Positions 6,187 to 7,647 of a stretch of 7,647 bases of DNA are shown here, piece by piece; position 1 is the first letter of the stretch, and each line of letters starts with the position of its first letter. The stretch comes from Actinomycetes bacterium (GTDB taxonomy: Bacteria > Actinomycetota > Actinomycetes > Propionibacteriales > Nocardioidaceae). A model generated the notes under the pieces. That model did no database searches and was not told where the DNA came from. It saw only the letters and a list, made by a program, of their open reading frames with translations. The stretch is taken from positions 1-7,647 of the forward strand of contig JAKPAQ010000365.1 of assembly GCA_029779385.1 (NCBI GenBank), in the 5' to 3' direction. The position numbers and the translations under genes are program-made.

Positions 6187-7305
6187 GTGAGCACCTCAGA
6201 TCGGCTCCCATTCCGGTGGCCGCAACTGCCGCGCTCGAAGGTGACCTTCAAAGATCGACTACACCGAGTAAGGCGCAGTTGGCGGCTGCTAGTGCGACTC
6301 GCGGTCGCTACTGGTAGCGCATACGCGATCGCCCGCTACGGCTTCGGTCACCCCCAACCCTTCTTCGCCCCGATCGCCGCAGTCATCGCACTGACCGCCG
6401 GCGCCGGCCGACGCCAACGCATCGTCTTCGAAATGGTCCTCGGCGTCGCCTTCGGCGTGCTCGTCGGTGAACTGCTAATCCAAGTGATCGGCCGCGGCGT
6501 CTGGCAAATCGCCCTAGTGGCCGCACTGACCGCAGTGGTTGCGATGCTGTTCAACCTCAGCGGAATCGCCCTAACCCAAGCAGTCAACTCAGGACTGCTG
6601 CTCGCGGCCGTCCTGCCCTACCCGGGGGCAGGCAACCCGGCAGTCACCCGATTCATCGACGCGCTCGTCGGCGGGCTCTGCGGACTAGCGATGGTGCTTC
6701 TGCTGCCGCGAAACACCGTGCGAGACATCGACGAAAGTCAACAAACCCTGCTCGGTCGACTCGCGTCGATCCTGGCCAAAATCGCCGAATCGTTGCGGAC
6801 AAACGACTCCGACTTAGCCGGCCTAGCGCTGACCCAAGCACGTGAAGCGCAGCCGCTCATCGACTCGCTTCGGGCGACCTCCGCCAGCGTCACCGAAGTC
6901 GCCCAGTTGGCGCCGCTGCGCTGGAACCAACGCGCCGACGTCCAACGCTATGCCGACAGCGTAAACGACCTCGACAACGCGATCAGGGACACGCGTGTCC
7001 TAGCCAGGCGCGCTGCGGCGATGCTGCGCCACGGCGAACAGGCGCCATCCGGACTCGCCAGTTCGGTGGACGCCCTCGTCGAAGCGATCGAGATTTATGC
7101 GAACGATTTCGCCACCTCGACCGAACTGGCTCGCGCCAACGAGCGACTAGTCGAAGCGTCCGCCGAAGCCATCTTGGCGCTGAGTGATGGGCTGACGATC
7201 AACACCGCCTCCATCGCGGCCCAGATTCGCAGCCTCGCCGCCGACCTGCTGATGGCTGGGGGAGTGCCACGCGCCGACCTCGACGACCTGCTTGACGTCG
7301 ACTGA
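6187..7305 (+). CDS. FUSC-family (aromatic acid exporter-like) membrane protein
   Basis: 372-residue integral membrane protein starting at GTG, with a modest AGCAGG ribosome site (6175-6180) 6 nt upstream. After a basic cytoplasmic N-terminus (Arg/Lys-rich to residue 37) come about six hydrophobic segments: roughly 34-52, 58-73, 80-101, 105-121, 127-143 and 156-173. HPQPFFAPIAAVIALTAG (55-72) and the later segment pair are typical of the FUSC_2/ArAE fold of fusaric-acid and aromatic-carboxylate exporters. From about 178 to the end is a long, soluble, helical and probably coiled-coil domain rich in Ala, Leu, Glu and Asp, ending DDLLDVD. It is one six-segment unit, half the size of two-domain FUSC exporters, so it may act as an oligomer. 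The substrate is unknown; no membrane-fusion partner is nearby. The DUF3618-like gene 28 bp upstream probably shares its transcript. Confidence 0.85.
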   Translation: MSTSDRLPFRWPQLPRSKVTFKDRLHRVRRSWRLLVRLAVATGSAYAIARYGFGHPQPFFAPIAAVIALTAGAGRRQRIVFEMVLGVAFGVLVGELLIQVIGRGVWQIALVAALTAVVAMLFNLSGIALTQAVNSGLLLAAVLPYPGAGNPAVTRFIDALVGGLCGLAMVLLLPRNTVRDIDESQQTLLGRLASILAKIAESLRTNDSDLAGLALTQAREAQPLIDSLRATSASVTEVAQLAPLRWNQRADVQRYADSVNDLDNAIRDTRVLARRAAAMLRHGEQAPSGLASSVDALVEAIEIYANDFATSTELARANERLVEASAEAILALSDGLTINTASIAAQIRSLAADLLMAGGVPRADLDDLLDVD

Positions 7306-7340
7306 AACGCACGAACCGGTATCAGGACCGCCAGCGCCTG

Positions 7341-7365
7341 CTCCTAGCCAGAAGTTGCTAGGGAG
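7341..7365 (+). other. Hairpin that could cover the ribosome site of the following small ORF
   Basis: CCTAGC (7343-7348) pairs with GCTAGG (7357-7362) around an 8-nt loop; after a bulged G, CT (7341-7342) also pairs with AG (7364-7365). The right arm includes most of the purine-rich AGGGAGG (7360-7366) before the ATG at 7371. It could be a translation switch or simply a weak terminator for the FUSC-like gene. Confidence 0.35.
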
Positions 7366-7370
7366 GGCAA

Positions 7371-7517
7371 ATGGCAGAGCGGCCAGAAAATGAATCACGA
7401 GTCGACCCAGATCTGGATCGACTCGTGATTATCGAGCAAGCAAAGCGCCGTCGCCGTTCAGCCCGGCGCCTTCGGCTAATTCAAACTCGGATCTCGGGCA
7501 TCAGCCAAAAGCAGTGA
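7371..7517 (+). CDS. Possible 48-residue basic protein, unrecognised
   Basis: Short open frame from ATG 7371 to TGA 7515-7517. I do not recognise the product. The N-terminal half is acidic to neutral (MAERPENESRVDPDLDRL), the C-terminal half strongly basic (KRRRRSARRLRL), with no membrane segment or cysteine. In favour of reality: AGGGAGG (7360-7366) stands 4 nt before ATG, one of the better ribosome sites in the window. Against: it lies in the gap between two convergent genes, and codons 8-20 coincide with a 38-bp near-perfect palindrome that could be a terminator, in which case the frame may be accidental. It is 65 bp downstream of the FUSC-like gene on the same strand and could be read from that transcript. 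Confidence 0.35.
   Translation: MAERPENESRVDPDLDRLVIIEQAKRRRRSARRLRLIQTRISGISQKQ
7393..7430. repeat. 38-bp near-perfect palindrome
   Basis: Arms AATCACGAGTCGA and TCGACTCGTGATT are perfect 13-bp inverted copies. Between them one mismatched base pair and the symmetric CCAGATCTGG continue the symmetry to the centre, so 18 of 19 positions match. RNA from either strand would form a very stable hairpin. On the minus strand it is followed by CATTTTC, so it could end transcripts from the gene at the right edge; on the plus strand no T tract follows. A large operator or other protein-binding site is the alternative. Confidence 0.85.
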
Positions 7518-7530
7518 CCCAAAGTGAGAA

Positions 7531-7647
7531 TCAGTTGCTGAGCGCTTCGGCGAACGCCAAGATCCGTTTTGCGTCACGGATATGGAGTTCCTCAACCATC
7601 TTGCCGTTGAACGTCACCACACCCGAACCGGCGGCCTGAGCCTCCTC
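7531..7647 (-). CDS. C-terminal end of a CitE/HpcH-like CoA-ester lyase (cut by the right window edge)
   Basis: The minus-strand frame is open from base 7647 to the TGA at 7531-7533 and gives 38 residues. VVTFNGKMVEELHIRDAKRILAFAEAL matches, by recalled pattern, the C-terminal segment of HpcH/HpaI-type lyases such as citrate-lyase beta-like, malyl-CoA and citramalyl-CoA lyases, which end with a strand, then G-K/R-M-V-D, then a helix around H-x-R-x-x-x-I-L. These enzymes cleave or form 3-hydroxyacyl-CoA esters with Mg2+; the catalytic residues lie beyond the window, so the substrate cannot be judged. The gene converges on the FUSC-like gene, and the 7393-7430 palindrome is a plausible terminator about 100 nt downstream of its stop. 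Confidence 0.6.
   Translation of the reverse strand, partial: EEAQAAGSGVVTFNGKMVEELHIRDAKRILAFAEALSN

Noticed and set aside
7147..7398. 83-codon minus-strand frame over the end of the FUSC-like gene
   Set aside because: It is antisense to conserved coding sequence, lacks a ribosome site and has no recognisable family features.

Overview
The window looks like chromosomal DNA of a moderately high-GC actinobacterium. The reasons are the furA-katG gene order with a mycobacterial-type FurA, a Bacillus/mycobacteria-type LexA box (CGAAC-N4-GTTCG), a DUF222/HNH (13E12-repeat-like) protein, promoters set so close to start codons that transcripts would be leaderless, and C-rich codon third positions. 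I cannot name the genus. No phage genes, insertion sequences or CRISPR arrays were seen.

Layout, left to right. (1) 1-1219, minus strand: furA followed 9 bp later by the first 243 codons of katG (catalase-peroxidase), a peroxide-defence operon whose katG runs off the left edge. (2) 1220-1363: a divergent control region with an inverted repeat resembling a FurA operator. (3) 1364-3795, plus strand: kynU (kynureninase) and ald (alanine dehydrogenase), which link chemically because kynureninase releases L-alanine and Ald turns alanine into pyruvate and ammonia. (4) 3796-5223: an HNH/DUF222 gene whose promoter carries a perfect-arm LexA (SOS) box between the -35 and -10 elements. (5) 5240-5264: a hairpin between convergent units. 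(6) 5278-5842, minus strand: bcp (thiol peroxidase) with tRNA-Leu(UAG) starting only 10 bp after its stop codon. (7) 5889-7305, plus strand: a small DUF3618-like membrane protein and a FUSC/aromatic-acid-exporter-like membrane protein, probably one operon. (8) 7306-7530: a convergent gap containing a possible 48-codon ORF and a 38-bp near-perfect palindrome. (9) 7531-7647, minus strand: the last 38 codons of a CitE/HpcH-like CoA-ester lyase.

Taken together, several genes fit stress defence: furA-katG and bcp against peroxides, and an SOS-controlled HNH protein. The rest are amino-acid catabolism and membrane functions. I see no clear novel multi-gene system. The observations most worth a second look are the LexA box embedded in a leaderless promoter of the HNH gene, the abrupt codon-usage switch inside that gene, the FurA-like operator that may also reach kynU, and the long palindrome inside the small ORF at 7371-7517.
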